In this document: in pieces, positions 1-10,756 of the stretch
Numbering within the stretch: the first letter of the stretch is position 1
Layout of the letters: every line of letters starts with the position of its first letter
Position numbers and translations under genes: made by a program
Assembly: GCA_024195585.1 (NCBI GenBank)
Contig: SWBL01000161.1
Span: forward strand, 1 to 64,000
DNA: 64,000 bases
Reading direction: 5' to 3'
Source of the DNA: Aureobasidium sp. EXF-3400
Taxonomy: Eukaryota > Ascomycota > Dothideomycetes > Dothideales > Saccotheciaceae
The notes under the pieces: model-generated
The model's database searches: none
What the model was told of the DNA's origin: nothing
The model's input: the letters and a program-made list of their open reading frames with translations, nothing else

Positions 1-752
1 GGCGTACATGATTGGCCAGAATGCGTACTAGTTAGCGACAGCTCATACCCCTTGCGGGGTAAATAGCTTGAGATCATCAAATCAAATCAAATCAAATCAT
101 TTTCTTGCCTTGATGCCGCTCTGCATCCACATCAACGGATCACGAGTCCAACAAAAACAGTCCTATAGTGATCATTCTGTCTGCCAACTCACACACTGTT
201 GATCAGCGTCAAAAGATCTCAATTGGCTGTCTACTTCGAGACGTCGGCTCTCGATCATCTTCAGAACTTCCAAGTACAATCACCAAACAGGTCCTGATCT
301 TTGCGGTAAGATACTTACGGTGTGTCAGAAACCTTACCGAGTGGTTATTCATGATGCAGCAAGATCAGAAAAAAACAAAAGATATCATGTGATCTGCGAG
401 AGGACAAAGATCATGGAAATGGTCCCGAAGAAAACTAGTGTCGAGCAAAAGTAGAGGGAATGCCAGCTGGGTCAGCGACACTTGAGTCTTCAATTGCATA
501 GGTCCCTTGGTCCTAGAGATGGCATGATCATGGCAGAGACACATTGGGAAAGAGACTTCGTGTAGGATATTTGTACAAATTGGCATATACACAGATACAA
601 GGCCTTAACGTAAGAAACAGATTTGCCATTAACTCAAAAATGTTGATGATGCATGCAGAAAAACGAAAAAACAACAGACGCGTCTGCTTAGTAAAAACGC
701 CTCCCTCTTTTCATTTCCCTCTTTCCCTTATTGGACTACCGAACACAAACGC
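1..752. other. Gene-free left edge, 3' flank of lpd1
   Basis: I see no gene here. The open frames are short, differ between frames and lack splice or family support. The stretch next to 752 is the 3' flank of the dihydrolipoamide dehydrogenase gene on the minus strand. A short AAATC repeat lies at 74-98. Confidence 0.6.
74..98. repeat. AAATC pentanucleotide microsatellite
   Basis: About four to five direct copies of the unit AAATC are readable. It is a simple tandem repeat with no coding context. Confidence 0.85.
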
Positions 753-2457
753 TTAGTAGTGGATGGCCTTGCCGTGAGTAGCCATGGCAGCCTCCTTGAA
801 GGCCTCGGCAAGAGTAGGGTGAGCGTGCGAAGTTCTAGCAACATCCTCAGACGAAGCACCGTACTCGAGGGCCAAAACACCCTCAGCAATCATCTCACCA
901 GCGTTGGAGCCGACAATGTGGATACCGAGGATACGGTCGGTCTCGGCATCAGCGAGGAACTTGACCATACCGTCCGAGTCGAGGTTGGTCTTTGCTCTCG
1001 AGTTGGCAGAGAAGGGGAAGGAGCCGACCTTGTACTTGACGCCAGCCTCCTTGAGCTCAGCCTCGTTCTGACCGACCCAGGCGACTTCGGGGTGTGTGTA
1101 CATGACAGAGGGGATGGCGCCGTAGTTGACGTGGCCGTAGTTCTTTGTGATGAATTCGATGGCGGCAACGGCCTCCTCCTCAGCCTTGTGGGCAAGCATG
1201 GGGCCAAATGTGACGTCTCCGATGACACGGATGTGGGGGATCTTGGTGCGGTATTCCTGGTCGATGACAATGCGGCCACGGTTGTCGGTCTCGAGACCAA
1301 TGTTGTCCAGACCAAGACCGGCGGTGTAAGGACGGCGACCGATGGCGACGAGAACGACGTCAGCCTCGAGCTGTGGATTGTGTTAGTTGTGTTGTGGTCG
1401 CGGAAAGATAGTCAGGCACTCACAGTCTCCTCCTTGCCGCCCTTGGCAGCCTCAACCTTGATCTTGACATCGGCACCGCTGTCGTCACCCTCCATAACCT
1501 TGGTGTTGAGCTTGAACTTGATGCCCTGCTTGCCGAGAGTCTTTTGGATGTTCTTTGAGATCTCAGCATCCATACCGGGGCCACCAATCTGGCCGAGGAA
1601 CTCGACAACGGTAACCTCAGCACCAAGACGAGACCAGACGGAAGCCATCTCAAGACCAATGATACCACCACCGATAACAACCATCTTCTTGGGAACAGTC
1701 TCGAGAGCAATGGCGCCAGTGGAGGTGATGACCTTCTTCTCGTCGATAGTAAGACCGGGGAAAGGAGTAGCTTCGGAGCCAGTTGCAATCAGGATGTTCT
1801 TGCCGCGGACGCTGGTCTCACCGCCCTCGGTGAGGTTGACCTGGACGGTGTGCTCGTCGGCGAAAGCACCGGTGCCCTTGATGTACTCGACGTTGTTCTT
1901 CTTGAACAGGAACTCGATACCCTTGGTCAGACCGTTGACGGAGGTCTCCTTGGCCTTCATCATCTGCTTGAGGTTGAGCTTGACATCGCCGACTTCGATA
2001 CCGCGGTTCTTGGTGTCGTGAAGGATCTGGTGGTAGAGGTGCGAGTTGTTGAGAAGAGACTTTGAGGGAATGCAGCCGACGTTCAAGCAGGTACCGCCGA
2101 GGGAGCCACGCTTCTCGATACAGGCGACCTGGAGGGGGCGATTGGTTAGTCTTTGTCCGGCGTGTTGTGTATAGAGGGTCAGGCCTTACCTTGAGACCCT
2201 CCTGACCGGCCTTGATGGCGGCGACGTAACCGGCGACACCACCACCAATGATGACCAAGTCCTTCTCCTCTGCGCAAAAGGATTAGTCCAAGCTGTCCCT
2301 TGTGTGCTTCTCAAGTACGCGTACCAGTCTCTGTGGCGTATGATCTCCTTGACTGGACTCTGTCGACGAGGTAAAGGGTCGAAGGCGAGGCGCGGAAAGT
2401 GTTGTTTGCCGAACGGAGCAGCGGGCGCGATGCGCGAGGGATCATGTGCGAGAACAT
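753..2457 (-). CDS. lpd1: Dihydrolipoamide dehydrogenase, mitochondrial (E3)
   Basis: FAD-linked disulfide oxidoreductase that reoxidises dihydrolipoyl groups of pyruvate dehydrogenase, 2-oxoglutarate dehydrogenase and the glycine cleavage system, passing electrons to NAD+. Exons on the minus strand are 2457-2325, 2269-2190, 2128-1424 and 1370-753; introns are 53-61 nt and all frames close, giving 511 aa (yeast Lpd1 is about 500). Residues 1-44 are basic, hydroxylated and free of acids before the last residues (starts [12 protein letters not shown]), a typical mitochondrial presequence. The FAD-binding GGGVAGY lies at about 53-59. The redox-active cysteines are C85 and C90 in GGTCLNVGC. The C-terminal catalytic HAHPT motif has His490 and the partner Glu495. 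The ATG chosen is the one that supplies the presequence. The neighbouring condensin gene is on the same strand upstream. The identification is secure. Confidence 0.96.
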
Positions 2458-2865
2458 GGCGACGGTAGAGGGAGAGCGAAACAAAAAAACGAAGGAAACA
2501 GAGGTCCTATGAGAAGGAAGGGCTATAACAAAGTCTCTCTGGTTGAGCTCTTGCTAACCAACGACGAATCGACAAAGCCGTGCCAAGCCTGCTCTCTCTC
2601 GGTGAGAAGCTGCGGACTCCCGCTCCCGGCCCAGCCAACTCTTCTCCGACTTCCCCGACTCTTGCCGAAACACATCAACAACAACCGCTTCAAGGCCCAA
2701 GCCGCTTGATTGTCAACACGACTGTATGCTCACTTGCAGACGCCGCTTCAGGTCTAGGAAAATGTCATCTTCAATGGGTATCAACAAGAAAAGAAAGCCT
2801 ATACAGTTCGTGACCCATGACCCTTCAAACCAACGCCGAAATATCCAATATTCGATGTGTTGCTC
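2458..2865. promoter_or_regulatory. Intergenic region: lpd1 upstream and cnd1 3' flank
   Basis: This 408 bp lies between the lpd1 start and the condensin stop, both on the minus strand. It must hold the lpd1 promoter and the cnd1 3' end. I recognise no specific operator or TATA element. Confidence 0.4.
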
Positions 2866-5800
2866 TCAAGCCGCCGCCTGAACAACCTTGTACCCCTCAT
2901 TGACAACCTTGTTGATCTCCTCGTCCTTGTGCTGGAGAAGGCCCAGTGCATATGCCACGTCATTCCATTCCCTCTCATTCTCTGCTCTGGGCAATCTCGC
3001 CGCCAGCTTGTTCGCAAGCTGTTTCGCGTGCCTGTCCTTCTCGATGAAGCCTGACAAGAACTTGATGATGCGCCGGAATTGTTCTTCTTCGAGCGCCTCA
3101 TCACGAGATAGAAGACTGAACATGTCGACAAACTGGTTGTACACTGCATTGTCCTTGCCAGCCAGTTCGCTGAAGAACATCCGTGACATGTCGCGCACTC
3201 TATCATCGCTGTCCTCGACAAGCTTAGCCATCTCGCTGAGTTGTCCCTTGACCTTGACCTGTCCAGCCAAGATCAAGAACGTCAGCGTCATCAGACAGGT
3301 ACGCTTGACTGGTAGTGATCTATCAGACAGGCGGCGGTACAGATAGTCAGTGTTCTCATCGATCAGATGGTTGAAGCAGACTGCCATGTCTCCAAGTGCA
3401 ATCACCAGATTGTTGCGAGTTGTGGCATCAGGGCTTCGTTCAAGAATGGTGATGAGTAGTCCCAAGTTTTGCTCGCAGTATTCTGAGCTCACACACATCA
3501 GCTTGGCCAAACACAAAGCAGCTTGTGCTTGCAGCTCTTGATTGGCGTATGATGTGTTGTTCATGCAAATCTCACGAACCAGCGGGCCAAAGTTGGCCAG
3601 CAATGAATGCGGACCATAGAGAAGCTCCCTTTCGCGAACATGTGCGATGGCGTCGCTAAAGTCGTCCTCTGTTGTGCCAGTAATGAGGTCAAGATCATCT
3701 TGCTCCTCTTCTTTGACGTCCTTTGCATCCTTCTTCGCACCCTTGCCCTTCTTGGCCAGTGTGGGTTCTGCCGCTGCCTGCTTCTCCTTGTCCATCTTTC
3801 GTCGTTTGAAGTCCATTTCGCACATTTCTAGGTGTACGATTTGCTTGATTGCGATATGTCCGACAGTGAAAAGTAATTGTGATAGGGGCAGAGCAGAATC
3901 TTCTGCAGCAGGCATCTCCACTTCTTCCTCTTCTTTCTTGATTGCAGGAGCGTCCTCCATCGGCTCATCATCCATACCGCTCATCTCGACGTCGCCGTCA
4001 TCTTCAACTTCGACGGGCTCGGATTTGGTAGGCACTGCAGACGTTGAGAACACCTTCTTCGTCTTGAACCTGAGAATTTCCGATGACAACTCGTCAGGAT
4101 GTTTGGAGAGAGCGTAAATGGTACTGATGACTGCCTCGGCAAGACCATACCACTCCTTGCTTGACGACTTCACATCTGCCATTGCAGCCAGTTTCTGCAG
4201 GACAGCATGGTCATTGGGAAGGCGTGTTGAAGTGGGAGCGGCTTGAACGCCCTTGGTGTGCTTGGGGTTGTTCATGCGCATCAGGGCAATGCAGGTGTAC
4301 TTGGCCAGGACCAAATCTGCTCGTCCGCGTGCTCCGAGACCAATGCGAAGGCAGGTTGCCATCTCCTTGACGATAATGTCAGGGTCCGCAAGAGCGAGCA
4401 TACCAAGTACAATGATGGCACCGCGGCGCTGATTCTTCGAGATTTCTCTGCGCTCAACGCCATAGATTTGCCACAACTTCTGGATCGTCGCATCTTTGAT
4501 GAAGTCTGATTGCATCATCGTGCTAAGCAATTGTTCCAGACTGGTCAATTCAGCAGCAGTCGCTCCAAACGTTAAACTGGCCATGTTTTTGGCGATGTAA
4601 ATGGCAGCATCATTGGCGGAGTAGTTATCTGGTGCTTGGAAGAACAAGCCCTTGTAACATTCTATGAGATGAGCTTGAACACCTTTGCCTTCATCACTGT
4701 TGCCCTTGGTCCAGATGAGGCGCAGCATCTTTCGGACGCCTGCCCGGCCGTTTTCGATGCTGTATGCGTTTGTGATGACAAAGAAGTCCATGGCTTCAAT
4801 GACTTCGGACTTGTTCTTGGAGGCCAGAAGTTGGGTGATAATGGACGCGGCTTCGTGGAGTACTTCAATGAACTTGAGAGCCTCGAGGTAGTAACGGCGA
4901 GTCAAGGTGAGCTTGTTCATCATTTCAGCTGTGACAGCCTCAGCGGCGGCCTTCTCGAAAGCTGCCTGTTTCTGCTCTTCCGTCATGACTGGCTTGTCCT
5001 TGACAGGCGACATCTGTGTGGCATCATCCAGTAGCTCCTCGTCGACTGTCGCTTCCTGCTGTTCGACCATGCCAGCAGCTTCTTCTGGTGGCTTCAGAGC
5101 AGCGATTTCGGCCTCGCAAACCTCCAAACGCGAGTTCCACTCCGAGTAGGAAAGCAGACCGCCGTGAAGAACAGCGAATGGGTGAGTCTCGATGAGTTTT
5201 GCAAGCAACTTGATGGCGTTTCTTCTGACGTTGCTGCTTTTGTCTTCCAGACTACGACAAGCGAGATGCGCTGCTTTCTGTCTGCGCTTCGGATACTTTG
5301 CTTCGAGATCGCAGAGCTTCATGTAGACCTGAATAGCGCGACATCTGCAGTAAGGATTGATGTCGAGGAAGCGCTCTTCAAGCACTTCGAAGAAGGCGTT
5401 GATTTGGCCTTTGTGGTTTTCACTGCGTTCTTCACCTTCCTGCTTGCTCAACATGGCAATCAAGTTTCCGCAGACTTCAATGATGGCGCAGCGCAAAGTG
5501 TAAGACTCGCTATCGAGCAACTTTGCGAGCAGCATGACTTGCTTGATGACCTGTCGTGGCGCCAGCTCGGAGAATTTTGTGATGAACGTAGAAACAGATT
5601 TGGGCCCCTTCAAGTCGCTACTGCTAAATTCTTGGTTGCTCAGTTCGCGCAAGACTTCTTCAGACAGCTGGGGATAGTCGTATTCGGCAGCGAGAATGTT
5701 GAGCAGTTCAGCCATTGGTTCCGAGAGATGCTCAAAATACAAAAGACTCTGTATGATGTTCGTTTGTGCTCCTGAAGCATGGCCGTGATGTTTGATGGCA

Positions 5801-6579
5801 ATGCACAAGACTCTGAAAGCGTGCATTTTGATGGCATTATTTTTGACTCTTGCTTCGTTCTCCATCATGAGGTAGACAGGGCGTGTGAAGAGGCTAATGA
5901 AGGTGTCGCGCTCGGAGGTGGTGACAAAAATTCTGGCAAGCTTGAGCTTCATGACCTTTGTCATTGTGTTGAGAGCAGACTGAATCTGCATGGAGGGATC
6001 CCAAGGAGCATCTTTTGCAGACTTTTTTGTTGTTGCAGCCTTTCCTCCTCTTCCACGAGCGGCCGGAGCAGCGGACTTCTCTGACACGACTCTGGTCTCG
6101 ACGCTGGTAAAGCACCACATGAGGAGGAAGGAGAGCATCTCGAGAAGCAGCTTGTGTTGGGGGATCGAGTCTTGTTCGTCGGCTTCGATATCATTGTGAA
6201 CAGCGTCGGCCTCGGCGGAGAGAGCGGAGAGGATGAGATCGAGGAGCTTGGAAAGCGATTGGGTGGGGACGAGGTTGAATTTTCTGAGGTCATGGTCAGG
6301 CACATGGGTCTGAGAGGCGTCTTCTTGACGAGTGGGAGCGCACTTGAGAAGGAACTGCAACGAGTCAAAGTTGGCGGAACGAGCAACAGCTTCGGGGTTT
6401 TCAGTGATGGCATCCACGATGGGGTTCAGGACGGAGTTGACCAGGGCGGGAGTCAAGTCTTCCGGGTTGTGTTCGCATTCCAGCAAGTCGGGATGCGCGT
6501 CGGGAGTGTCTGTCTCTTGCGGGTTGGTGAGGTAGATCTTGAGGGCTTGATTGATGTCGAAATCCTGTAGGGCCTCCAT
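2866..6579 (-). CDS. cnd1: Condensin complex subunit 1 (CAP-D2/Ycs4/Cnd1)
   Basis: HEAT-repeat regulatory subunit of condensin, which binds the kleisin and helps compact mitotic chromosomes and rDNA. It is a single open frame of 1237 aa without introns, close to yeast Ycs4 (about 1176). The N-terminus begins MEALQDFDINQALKIYL, matching the Cnd1 N-terminal region. Helical HEAT-like segments run through the protein. A strongly acidic stretch near residues 880-930 (VEDDGDVEM, KKEEEEVEM) is followed by a Lys-rich, NLS-like patch (FKRRKMDKEKQ). The C-terminal Cnd1 domain (about 1000-1170) contains SYANQELQAQAALCLAKLM and the run TRNNLVIALGDMA. The start is the only sensible ATG; upstream DNA is a 292 bp shared promoter with the Cdc7 kinase gene, an arrangement that could tie two cell-cycle genes together (inference). 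No odd features. Confidence 0.93.
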   Translation of the reverse strand: MEALQDFDINQALKIYLTNPQETDTPDAHPDLLECEHNPEDLTPALVNSVLNPIVDAITENPEAVARSANFDSLQFLLKCAPTRQEDASQTHVPDHDLRKFNLVPTQSLSKLLDLILSALSAEADAVHNDIEADEQDSIPQHKLLLEMLSFLLMWCFTSVETRVVSEKSAAPAARGRGGKAATTKKSAKDAPWDPSMQIQSALNTMTKVMKLKLARIFVTTSERDTFISLFTRPVYLMMENEARVKNNAIKMHAFRVLCIAIKHHGHASGAQTNIIQSLLYFEHLSEPMAELLNILAAEYDYPQLSEEVLRELSNQEFSSSDLKGPKSVSTFITKFSELAPRQVIKQVMLLAKLLDSESYTLRCAIIEVCGNLIAMLSKQEGEERSENHKGQINAFFEVLEERFLDINPYCRCRAIQVYMKLCDLEAKYPKRRQKAAHLACRSLEDKSSNVRRNAIKLLAKLIETHPFAVLHGGLLSYSEWNSRLEVCEAEIAALKPPEEAAGMVEQQEATVDEELLDDATQMSPVKDKPVMTEEQKQAAFEKAAAEAVTAEMMNKLTLTRRYYLEALKFIEVLHEAASIITQLLASKNKSEVIEAMDFFVITNAYSIENGRAGVRKMLRLIWTKGNSDEGKGVQAHLIECYKGLFFQAPDNYSANDAAIYIAKNMASLTFGATAAELTSLEQLLSTMMQSDFIKDATIQKLWQIYGVERREISKNQRRGAIIVLGMLALADPDIIVKEMATCLRIGLGARGRADLVLAKYTCIALMRMNNPKHTKGVQAAPTSTRLPNDHAVLQKLAAMADVKSSSKEWYGLAEAVISTIYALSKHPDELSSEILRFKTKKVFSTSAVPTKSEPVEVEDDGDVEMSGMDDEPMEDAPAIKKEEEEVEMPAAEDSALPLSQLLFTVGHIAIKQIVHLEMCEMDFKRRKMDKEKQAAAEPTLAKKGKGAKKDAKDVKEEEQDDLDLITGTTEDDFSDAIAHVRERELLYGPHSLLANFGPLVREICMNNTSYANQELQAQAALCLAKLMCVSSEYCEQNLGLLITILERSPDATTRNNLVIALGDMAVCFNHLIDENTDYLYRRLSDRSLPVKRTCLMTLTFLILAGQVKVKGQLSEMAKLVEDSDDRVRDMSRMFFSELAGKDNAVYNQFVDMFSLLSRDEALEEEQFRRIIKFLSGFIEKDRHAKQLANKLAARLPRAENEREWNDVAYALGLLQHKDEEINKVVNEGYKVVQAAA

Positions 6580-6871
6580 GTTGGGCGAGGCTCACCCTGA
6601 GGGTTTTTGGTTCTTGTTGTTCGTGCAAGCACAAGGGAAAGAGCAGCAGCGGCAGGCAGAGAAAGTGGCAGGTGGACGCTGTTGATGTTTGCGGAGAAGA
6701 CGAATCTCATGTTGACGTCTTGCCCGATCGGGGAAGGCGCCGCTTCTGATGCCTTCTCCATGATTGCGACGGCGACTCTGTGTGGAGGGGCATTTTCTGG
6801 CAGAACAACAATAACAATCAAAAATCCCGAAATGTCTTTTGTCTGAATTTCCTTCAATCGGATCGAGCACA
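6580..6871. promoter_or_regulatory. Bidirectional promoter of cnd1 and cdc7, with a 4-codon uORF
   Basis: These 292 bp separate the start codons of two divergent cell-cycle genes. On the plus strand a four-codon upstream ORF (ATG at 6832, stop TGA at 6844-6846) lies 25 nt before the cdc7 ATG. I looked for an MluI cell-cycle box (ACGCGT) and did not find one. Confidence 0.6.
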
Positions 6872-8306
6872 ATGGCCAGCATGCGTGGAGCCAAAACGGT
6901 GCGCGAGGCCATTCCCGCCGACTATCACATGCGCAGCGAGGACGAGACCGAAGACGCCATGGACGAAAGCAAAAACAGCATGGACGAGAGTCAAGCCACA
7001 GAGCCCAACGCAAGCGACGACGAGGAAGAGGAGGAGGTCGAGGCTTCGGTACAAGAGGACATTGCTCGCTTTGAACAGTCGTTCAAGAACATCTCACAGC
7101 GCTTCCGTCTGATCAATCGCATCGGAGAAGGTACAAACCAACACCTTCCGCTCTCTTCATCTCGTTCGTCGCAGCTTGTCTAATCCAGTCTCAGGCACCT
7201 TCTCAACCGTCTACAAGGCCGAAGATCTCCTCTACGACAAGTACAAGAATGACTGGAACGACATGTCCCTCTCTCCACAAACAAAGACAGCACGAGACCG
7301 ACCACGCGCTCGCTATGTTGCCATCAAGAAGATCTACGTCACCTCGTCGCCAATGCGCATCTTCAACGAGCTCGAGCTTTTGCATGACCTTCGCGACTCG
7401 CAAAACGTCTGTCCGCTCATCACTGCCTTTCGCCATCAAGATCAGGTCGTTGCCGTCCTGCCATACTTCCAACACCGCGACTTCCGCGACTACTTCCGTG
7501 ACATGACCGTCAACGACATGCGTGTCTACTTTAATCAACTCTTCACCGCCGTCCGCGCCGTCCACGAACACCAGATCATCCACCGTGACATCAAGCCTAC
7601 AAACTTCCTCTACTCTCCCACGACTCAGAGGGGTGTTCTGGTCGACTTTGGCCTGGCCGAGCGAGAAGGGACCGACTGGCACCATTGCAATTGCCAGTAC
7701 TCAACATCAGACCGTCAATACCGTTACCAGAGCTCCCTCTATTCCTCCATCCGAACACAATATCGTGATGCGGGCCAGCTGCCACCACCTCCTTCATACC
7801 CCAAAGAAGACTCGAGGAATTCTCGCAGGGCGAACCGTGCTGGCACAAGAGGCTTCCGTGCCCCTGAAGTCTTGCTGAAATGCACTTCTCAAACTTGTAT
7901 CATCGATATCTGGAGTTGCGGCATCATCCTCCTTACTCTCCTAAGTCGTCGCTTCCCTTTCTTCCATTCTGCCGACGACATTGACGCTTTCATCGAGCTG
8001 TGCAGCATCTTTGGCAAGCGTCGCATGAACGAGACTGCTTTGCTGCACGGTCAAGTCCTCCAAACGAACATTCCCACCATCAGCGAGAACGGTCACAGCT
8101 GGGAGAAGATTTTGCTGTGGTGTACCGAGCGTCGTAAGACCGACCTTCCACTTACCGACGAGGAGAAAGAGGCTGTTCAATTCATGTCTCTTTGTCTCGA
8201 ACTCGACCCTTCGAAGCGCATAACAGCTGACGAAGCCCTCGAGCATCCTTTCTTGAACCCCAATGCATCTGGCGTTTCTGAATATGCTGGCGCCGAACAA
8301 AATTGA
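6872..8306 (+). CDS. cdc7: Cdc7/Hsk1 protein kinase (DDK catalytic subunit)
   Basis: Serine/threonine kinase that, with a Dbf4-type partner, phosphorylates the Mcm2-7 helicase to fire replication origins. Exons 6872-7130 and 7195-8306 with a 64 nt intron give 456 aa. The intron splits the glycine loop, which reads GEGTFSTVYK (about 85-94) after splicing. The catalytic Lys is in VAIKK (K131). The catalytic loop HRDIKPTNFLY, the DFGLAE metal loop and the APEVLLK activation segment follow in order. An insert rich in Ser, Tyr and Pro between DFG and APE is typical of Cdc7 (kinase insert 2). The N-terminus has an acidic EEEEEVE patch. An open frame continues upstream only through a TTG codon, so the ATG at 6872 is used. 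It is divergent from cnd1. Confidence 0.93.
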
Positions 8307-9078
8307 CGAGTATTGATCTGAGTTTTGTATTATCACATCAAAGGCATGAGGTTGGAGTTCTGTTTGAAAAAAGCAAATGATATCATGACTTTGGAAGCCA
8401 CAGAATGGGAAGAGATAGCATCATCATGGAGTTTTGGGTTTTCTTCTTCACTGTAAATATTCCTGTCCAACCATCATCATGTTTCTAGACAATCTAGGGC
8501 GTATTGTTTCTGTTATTGTCCTCCCCGTGTGCCCGAGATAGTCACGATGCAGCTGCAGTTTGTCAAAAGATGCGATCTCCACAGAGAAAACACCGGTGAA
8601 GGCTACTAAGTATGTCTATAGTCAGACTTCGACATGTTCGAGTCAGGACTATGCAATCCGACAGCCTATCATACCCTTGAGCTTCGGATGCAGAAGAAGT
8701 TCTTCATTGCGAGATTGTGACTGTTTTTAGCACACGGTGAGGGTACAAGTGGGCATCAGGAGAGCTTGTGTCAGAGAACAGGGTGTGCCTGGCAGCAATT
8801 GACGTCATCAAGTTTCCAAATGACACTCGAAAGGCCGTTGACATTGTTCTGTCAAGTGATTCTGATAGAGGTGGTCTACCTCTCTCGTACTACTGCGATG
8901 AGACATCTATCGTTGAGGTAGGTGTAATGTTCATTTCGCGTCAACGATGCACTTGCTATGGCACCGTCCGGAGAATCCCCGGTACAGAATGGTCGAGACG
9001 ACGAGGATACTACCTAACCAGCAGTCTGGCCATTGCCATGACCACCAATTGCAACGCCTCAGAGCCTGATACAACACC
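8307..9078. other. Intergenic region between cdc7 and met22
   Basis: This region is 772 bp between two plus-strand genes. It must hold the cdc7 3' end and the met22 promoter. I see no repeat, RNA gene or credible additional ORF. Confidence 0.5.
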
Positions 9079-10134
9079 ATGGACGCTCCCTACGAGAAAG
9101 AACGCATGATTGCAGAGCTGGCAGTGCAACGAGCATCTCTCCTGACCAAACGCATCCTCGCCGACATCGACAAAGGCGCCTTGGACAAGAGCGACCGCAC
9201 CCCCGTCACTGTCGGCGATTTTGGCGCTCAAGCACTCATGATCGGCGCCATACACCACAACTTCCCAGAAGATTCTTTCATTGGCGAAGAAACGGCAACT
9301 TTACTACGCGAGAATGAACAACTACGAAGCCGTGTTTGGGATCTGGTGTCTACTACACACTTGCAAGACAAAGAGTTGGATGAGGTACTGGGAACCGTTG
9401 GTTCGGCGGAAGAGATGATGGATACAATTGATCTGGGCAATCATCCTGGAGGCCGCAAAGGCAGGATCTGGATCTTGGATCCTATTGATGGCACAGCGAC
9501 CTTCATGCGCAATCAACAATATGCTGTCTGCTTGGCTTTGATTGTCGATGGCGAGCAGAAGGTAGGCGTCATTGGATGCCCCAACTTGGATCTCAGCACT
9601 GGCAAGATTTCCGAAGAGAACGCAGACAACGCTGGCAACGGGCAAATGCTTTCTGCTATCAAAGGTCGAGGTGCAATTATCAGGCCTCTGGGTCATGCAG
9701 GACTACAACCTTCCAAACCAATCCCGAAACGCGAGGACATCTCCACCGACCCTACATCACTAGATTTCGTCGAGTCTGGAAACAGCAAATCCGTCGATCT
9801 AGACTTCCACCGCAAAGTCGCCGAAAAACTAGGTGCACCATGGCCAGGCACCGACATGTGGTCCTCACAAATGCGCTACATTGCTATGGCAGTCGGCGGC
9901 GGCGACATCATGCTACGCTTCTACAGCAAAAAAGGCCACAAATCCTATGTATGGGATCATGCTGGTGGCTTCCTGATCTTCGAAGAGTCGGGCGGTAAAG
10001 TCACTGATCTGGATGGCAAGCCTATTGACTTTGGCGCTGGAAGGAGGTTTGAGAATAATAGTGAGATGGTCGCTGCTCCTGAGAAGGCGCAGCTGGGGGT
10101 TTTGAAATTGGTCAATGAGATGCTTGGAGCTTGA
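9079..10134 (+). CDS. met22: 3'(2'),5'-bisphosphate nucleotidase (Met22/Hal2)
   Basis: Mg2+-dependent, Li+/Na+-sensitive phosphatase of the inositol monophosphatase fold. It converts 3'-phosphoadenosine 5'-phosphate to AMP and so keeps sulfate assimilation and RNA turnover running under salt stress. It is a single exon of 351 aa, the size of yeast Hal2 (357). The metal-binding motifs are all visible: GEE in DSFIGEETA (about 72-75), the signature WILDPIDGTATFM (about 131-143), and the second Asp motif WDHAGGFLIFEESGG (about 291-305). The ATG at 9079 starts MDAPYEKERMIAELAVQRA, matching the family N-terminus. It is plus strand, downstream of cdc7, with no sign of cotranscription. Confidence 0.95.
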   Translation: MDAPYEKERMIAELAVQRASLLTKRILADIDKGALDKSDRTPVTVGDFGAQALMIGAIHHNFPEDSFIGEETATLLRENEQLRSRVWDLVSTTHLQDKELDEVLGTVGSAEEMMDTIDLGNHPGGRKGRIWILDPIDGTATFMRNQQYAVCLALIVDGEQKVGVIGCPNLDLSTGKISEENADNAGNGQMLSAIKGRGAIIRPLGHAGLQPSKPIPKREDISTDPTSLDFVESGNSKSVDLDFHRKVAEKLGAPWPGTDMWSSQMRYIAMAVGGGDIMLRFYSKKGHKSYVWDHAGGFLIFEESGGKVTDLDGKPIDFGAGRRFENNSEMVAAPEKAQLGVLKLVNEMLGA

Positions 10135-10756
10135 AGTGTCACTGTTGCCTCTTCAGCATATCGCTCGCCGTTATCCGCTCGTCAGAACAAGAAAGAAAGC
10201 CGGCATGGTTGACAACAGTAGAATAAAGCCCTCAATGTAAGCAACGAACAGAGAACATTCGATTTGGCTTGATGCCTCGTCCCAACCTCTTGCGAGCACC
10301 CAGGTTCGCCGCGGCCGTCACAAACTGCTAACTTCCCGCAGATTTGAGGCTGTGGTTTGCCGTTCCTATTACTCGAGGGCTCGACCGACAGAAGGATGAA
10401 GGCATTGTGGTCATGTCGCCCTGCGATCTATTCATGGCAATAGGTAGGGTTTCGACCATGGCGGTGTAGGTATTTTTAGCGTTCGGCATGTGGCTATTTC
10501 CAGACTGTACTCGCGAAAGATGGTTGCCTGCATGCAGACTGTTCATTTTTGCCTTGATAACAAGTGCGATTGGTCAGATATCCTAATTATGCAAAGCAGA
10601 TCATGCGCGCTAATCAAAACGCGAAAGCAGTCTGTGGACAATTCCGCCTACTATTGTACCCGCGCCTATATCACCGCCACAAGATTTATCCCTCAAAATC
10701 CATGCTGCTGTCTTCAGTATGTCGCAGCATCAGAGAAATAACATCTTACAAAAATC
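10135..10756. other. Intergenic region
   Basis: This region has 622 bp with no supported gene. Short frames on both strands lack family or splice support. It should include the promoter of the membrane-protein gene starting at 10757. Confidence 0.45.

Noticed and set aside
759..2021. Plus-strand open frame of 420 codons antisense to lpd1
   Set aside because: It is the mirror of the codon pattern in the dehydrogenase exons, crosses its introns and has no domain of its own.
3647..6570. Several long plus-strand frames (up to about 200 codons) inside the condensin gene
   Set aside because: They are antisense shadows of a well-identified coding region.
6839..6871. An N-terminal extension of Cdc7 from 6839 (SEFPSIGSST)
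   Set aside because: The frame starts with TTG, not ATG, and the first in-frame ATG is 6872.
9572..9998. Alternative frames inside met22
   Set aside because: They are out-of-frame shadows; the main frame carries all the catalytic motifs.
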